Shown: positions 61,212-64,000 of the stretch, one piece after another
How positions within the stretch are numbered: position 1 is the stretch's first letter
Layout: each line of letters starts with the position of its first letter
NCBI GenBank assembly: GCA_009844885.1
Contig: VYAQ01000044.1
Location: forward strand, 1 to 64,000
Direction of reading: 5' to 3'
Origin: Gemmatimonadota bacterium
GTDB taxonomy: Bacteria; Gemmatimonadota; Gemmatimonadetes; Longimicrobiales; Gaopeijiaceae
DNA length: 64,000 bases
The notes under the pieces: generated by a model
The model's database searches: none
Told to the model about the DNA's origin: nothing
The model's input: only the letters and a program-made list of their open reading frames with translations
Position numbers and translations under genes: made by a program

Positions 61212-61351
61212 GGTGTCGGCTTCTTCTGGCAGGAGGAGCGAGTGTCGGTCAGGGCCGTAGCAGCGGTGTCGCCAGCGCACACGACCATCGGAGGGGAGGT
61301 GCCGGTACAGCGCCGCCGGAACTGTGACGGAAGAAGATTATGGGGAACTCG

Positions 61352-63112
61352 TCAAGTCCCCGAGCGGATCAGCACCTCACCCAGCGCCTCGTTGAGCCGG
61401 CGCCTCACGTCGCAGCTCGCCGACGCTTTCAGCGCTGCCGAGGCCGCAGCGCGCACCGCGCTCATTCGGCATCGGCGGACCAGCCTCTTGATCTCGAGCA
61501 GCGAGGGCCACGCCACCGAAAGGACCTCGACACCCAGACCCAGCAGCAGCAGGGCGCCGAGTGGCCGGGCGGCCATCTCCCCGCAGGCGTTCACCTCCAC
61601 GCCAGCCTCTCGGCCGGCGTCCGCCACCATGGAGATCTGGCCCAACACCGCCGGATGCAGTTCGTCGAACAGATGCGCCAGGCGGGTACTGGTCCGGTCG
61701 ACCGCCAGAGTGTACTGGACCAGGTCGTTGGTGCCGATGGAAAGGAAGTCGACGTGCTCGGCCAGCTGTCGCGCCTGCAGGGCCGCCGCCGGCGTTTCGA
61801 TCATTGCGCCCAGCTTGACCTGTTCCGAGAACGCCACTCCCTCGCGGCTCAGCTGGTCGGCGGCCGTGTGAAGGAGGCCGCGCACGGACGTGATCTCTTC
61901 CGGCGTGTTCACGAGCGGCACCATGATTCGCACGTCCCCATGCGCCGTGGCCCGCAACATCGCCCGCAACTGGGTGAGAAAGAGCGTGGTCTCGTCCGGG
62001 AGGACGCGGACGCCCCGCCTCCCCAGGAGCGGGTTCTCCTCAGCCGGAGCACGCAGAAAGACCGGAAACTTGTCGCCGCCCAGATCAAAGGTGCGAATCA
62101 GCACCGGGCGGCCGGCGAATGTCTCCGCCACGTGACGATACGCGCGGTATTGCTCCTCCTCTCCCGGGGCCGTGTTGCGGCCGACGACGAGGAACTCGGT
62201 GCGGAACAGCCCGATCCCGTCCGCGCCGTGCTCGCGGGCCTGTCGCGCCTCGCCGGGCAGGTCGAGGTTCGCCCGGAGCACGACCCTGGTGCGGTCGAGC
62301 GTAACCGCGTCCTCCCGCGCAATCGCGGCAATCTCGCGCCGCCATCCCAGGATCGCCGAGCGCCGCGACTCGAAGCGCTCCGCTTCCCTTGCGTCGGGAT
62401 CGATCACGACCCTGCCGGACCGCCCATCCACGACCATCACCTGCCCGTCGCGCGCCTTCGAGGAAACCCGGTCCAAGCCCGCGACGGCCGGGATCTGCAG
62501 CGACCGGGCGAGAATCGCCCAGTGCGAGGTGCGCGTGCCCTCGTCGGTGGCCAGCGCCACCACCCGATCGGTATCGAGTGCAGCGACGAAGCTGGGAGTG
62601 AGGTCCCGGGCCACGACCACAACGCCGGTCGCGGGGCCCAGGTCCCACGGCTCGGGCAGCGCCAGCAGCCGGTTCAGGACCCGCAACTGGAGATCGGCAA
62701 GGTCGTTAAGCCTGTCCAGCACCATGGGGTGGTCGGTTTGCGACCAGCGCTCCTTGAGTTCCAGCATCCTCCAGTGGAACGCGCGTGCCGCCGCGAGCCG
62801 ATTCGCGCCGATGTAGCGCTCCGTTCCCCCGACTACGTCGGGATCGTCGAGCATCAGGATCTGGGGATCGAATATCCTCGCCTCGACGGGTCCGAGCCGA
62901 GCCTCGGTCTCGCTCTTGAGCACCTCCAGTTCACGGCGCGCATTGGTCAGAGCGGCGCGAAAGCGCCCGAGTTCGCGATCCACCGAGGCCGCCTGGACAA
63001 CGGTGTGGGCGACCTCCGGGATACTCCACTCGATCCGACGCACGGTCCCCCTGGCGATCCCCTCGGCGGCGGGGAAGCCCTCGAGGACGGTCGGGGGTGA
63101 AGCGTCACTCAT
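61352..63112 (-). CDS. ptsI: PTS phosphotransferase enzyme I
   Basis: A 586-residue protein phosphotransferase, taking phosphate from PEP to HPr. N-terminal helical HPr-binding region, phosphorylated His in EGTRTSHWAILAR (the family usually has GGxTSH; here the residue before TR is Gly-Thr), and the PEP-binding barrel with GIGLFRTEFL, and catalytic-Cys-like NACGEMA. ATG 63112 overlaps the ptsH end by 8 nt. Confidence 0.92.
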   Translation of the reverse strand: MSDASPPTVLEGFPAAEGIARGTVRRIEWSIPEVAHTVVQAASVDRELGRFRAALTNARRELEVLKSETEARLGPVEARIFDPQILMLDDPDVVGGTERYIGANRLAAARAFHWRMLELKERWSQTDHPMVLDRLNDLADLQLRVLNRLLALPEPWDLGPATGVVVVARDLTPSFVAALDTDRVVALATDEGTRTSHWAILARSLQIPAVAGLDRVSSKARDGQVMVVDGRSGRVVIDPDAREAERFESRRSAILGWRREIAAIAREDAVTLDRTRVVLRANLDLPGEARQAREHGADGIGLFRTEFLVVGRNTAPGEEEQYRAYRHVAETFAGRPVLIRTFDLGGDKFPVFLRAPAEENPLLGRRGVRVLPDETTLFLTQLRAMLRATAHGDVRIMVPLVNTPEEITSVRGLLHTAADQLSREGVAFSEQVKLGAMIETPAAALQARQLAEHVDFLSIGTNDLVQYTLAVDRTSTRLAHLFDELHPAVLGQISMVADAGREAGVEVNACGEMAARPLGALLLLGLGVEVLSVAWPSLLEIKRLVRRCRMSAVRAAASAALKASASCDVRRRLNEALGEVLIRSGT

Positions 63113-63371
63113 CGAACCCGCCACGCACCAGATTCGCCAATGCCGCCACCGCCTCCTCGGCGTCGCGCCCGTCCGCCGTGATGGTCAGGGAACTGCCCTT
63201 CTCGGCGGCGAGCATCAGAACACCCATGATGCTCTTGCCATTGACGCGCATTTCGTTCCTGGCCACCAGAATCGACGACGAAAAGCCACCGGCGAGCTTC
63301 ACGAACTCGGCACACGGCCGCGCGTGCATGCCGAGCCGGTTCGGCACCTCGACCTCGACGGAGCAGGTCAC
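63105..63371 (-). CDS. ptsH: HPr phosphocarrier protein
   Basis: An 88-residue HPr: His16 in GMHARPC, which accepts phosphate from enzyme I, and the regulatory Ser47 in GKSIMG, which is the HprK target. GTG 63371 is 3 bp after the EIIA stop. Confidence 0.93.
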   Translation of the reverse strand: MTCSVEVEVPNRLGMHARPCAEFVKLAGGFSSSILVARNEMRVNGKSIMGVLMLAAEKGSSLTITADGRDAEEAVAALANLVRGGFDE

Positions 63372-63374
63372 CGC

Positions 63375-63857
63375 TCAGCGCAGTTGCGGACGCGGACGGT
63401 TGCCCGCGATCGCGACCTGCCCCTTCACGGCGAGGCGCGGGACCAGCTCGTCGAACTCGAGCCTGCGATTGAACACGAAATCGAGGAGCATTGGAAGGTT
63501 GACCCCCGTGATGACGGGCACGTCCGGCCGCTGCCGGGTTACGATGAGTGCCGCCAGATGGCATCCGCCGCTCGGCAGATCGGTGAACAGAAGGCTGCGA
63601 GGACCCCTCAGTTCACTCATGGCGCGGGCACACAATTCCTCCCTGCCCTCCCCGTCATGCGACACCGCGACCAGCGCGTCGTGGGTGGCACCGGCAATCT
63701 GGCGCACCGCAGCGACGAGGGCTTCCGCGAGTCCTCCGTGGGCAAGCACCACGCCCCGGGCCGGTGCGGGCAGCTCCCGTCCCTGATCGGCGGCGTCAAC
63801 GGTCGACGCCACCCGGTCACCGGCCGTCGGGGGCGCAACCCCTCCACGGTCACTCAT
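63375..63857 (-). CDS. PTS EIIA component, mannose type
   Basis: A 160-residue EIIA(Man)-like protein; phospho-acceptor His40 is in VVLAHGGLAEAL, and LFTDLPSGG and GVNLPMLLDF follow as in the family. There is no mannose permease nearby, so it likely signals rather than transports. ATG 63857 overlaps the hprK end by 8 nt. Confidence 0.88.
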   Translation of the reverse strand: MSDRGGVAPPTAGDRVASTVDAADQGRELPAPARGVVLAHGGLAEALVAAVRQIAGATHDALVAVSHDGEGREELCARAMSELRGPRSLLFTDLPSGGCHLAALIVTRQRPDVPVITGVNLPMLLDFVFNRRLEFDELVPRLAVKGQVAIAGNRPRPQLR

Positions 63858-64000
63858 AGTCTTCGATCAACGAGTCACGGCGGTTCAGAGCTCTGCGCAG
63901 TCCATCGTCGAACCGCGTCGGCACGTCGACGCCCGAGTACGCGAGAAGCTGGTTCATCGCGACCACCTCGCTGATGGCGGCCAGGTTCTTGCCCGGATTG
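63850..64000 (-). CDS. hprK: HPr kinase/phosphorylase (C-terminal fragment at window edge)
   Basis: Only the last 49 residues are in the window, ending LIEDYE at stop 63850. The segment PGKNLAAISEVVAMNQLL matches the HprK C-terminus (PGRNLAVxxEVAxxN). It phosphorylates HPr Ser47. Its position directly before EIIA-HPr-EI is the usual regulatory PTS order. Confidence 0.85.
   Translation of the reverse strand, partial: NPGKNLAAISEVVAMNQLLAYSGVDVPTRFDDGLRRALNRRDSLIEDYE

Noticed and set aside
61212-61351. SAM or SAH riboswitch before metK
   Set aside because: The 140 bp show no conserved riboswitch core; only ordinary G/C-rich sequence.

Overview
High-G+C chromosomal DNA from a diderm (LPS-bearing) bacterium, most likely a member of Gemmatimonadota or a close relative. 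The evidence is gene content, not a search: a SusC/SusD pair with G/C-rich codons, BNR/YVTN propeller proteins, DUF4105, DUF5683 and DUF6702 proteins, a FlgD-like 'YPNPFNP' domain protein, LPS genes (lpxH, lptE, heptose adenylyltransferase), a compact Mla cluster, and the hprK-EIIA-HPr-EI regulatory PTS cluster.

Layout. 1-2.8 kb: tRNA-Pro, an Lnb-like DUF4105 membrane protein, rdgB and the heptose-1-P adenylyltransferase. 2.8-11.6 kb: one long leftward operon with an LolB-like lipoprotein, LptE, and a multi-subunit Mrp-type cation/proton antiporter (E, F, G, D/E-like, B, C and three D/NuoN-like subunits), nearly all joined by 4-nt start/stop overlaps. 11.6-14.1 kb: lpxH (divergent), a DUF5683 protein and a YegS-type lipid kinase.

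14.08-24.75 kb: a 10.7-kb integrated element lying between two 17-bp direct repeats that match the 3' end of tRNA-Sec (selC). It carries a P4-type integrase, an AlpA-like regulator, a stand-alone Spo11/TopoVI-A-like Toprim protein, a terminase large subunit, HNH nuclease, HK97-type capsid, prohead protease, head-tail connector and portal. No tail, lysis, or recognisable replication gene is seen. At its right end sits a trypsin-like protease plus a 62-aa protein. This is the layout of a capsid-forming phage satellite (cf-PICI-like) and is the most interesting part of the window.

24.7-34.7 kb: selC, a PlsC acyltransferase, an eukaryote-like deoC followed by an ALDH16-type double aldehyde dehydrogenase, and surface or secreted proteins. 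34.8-39.4 kb: SusD/SusC nutrient uptake pair. 39.6-46 kb: RidA, a D-threonine-aldolase-like PLP enzyme, a BNR lipoprotein and a peptidase-propeller-outer-membrane-barrel fusion. 46-49 kb: mlaD-mlaF-mlaE and an outer-membrane protein. 49-55.3 kb: DUF6702, YVTN propeller, CorC/HlyC, lspA, tmRNA, dusB-like, PTS EIIA-Ntr type, FlgD-like protein. 55.4-64 kb: selB-recO, a membrane protein and bifunctional nuclease, metK, and ptsI-ptsH-EIIA(Man)-hprK (the last cut by the window edge).

How it fits together: envelope maintenance (LPS, lipoprotein, Mla) and ion homeostasis dominate the backbone; a regulatory PTS without a sugar permease closes the window; selC and selB show that the organism makes selenoproteins, and selC is also the integration target of the satellite-like element. 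Start codons were chosen from ribosome-binding sites, overlaps and signal peptides, so several differ from the longest possible reading frame.
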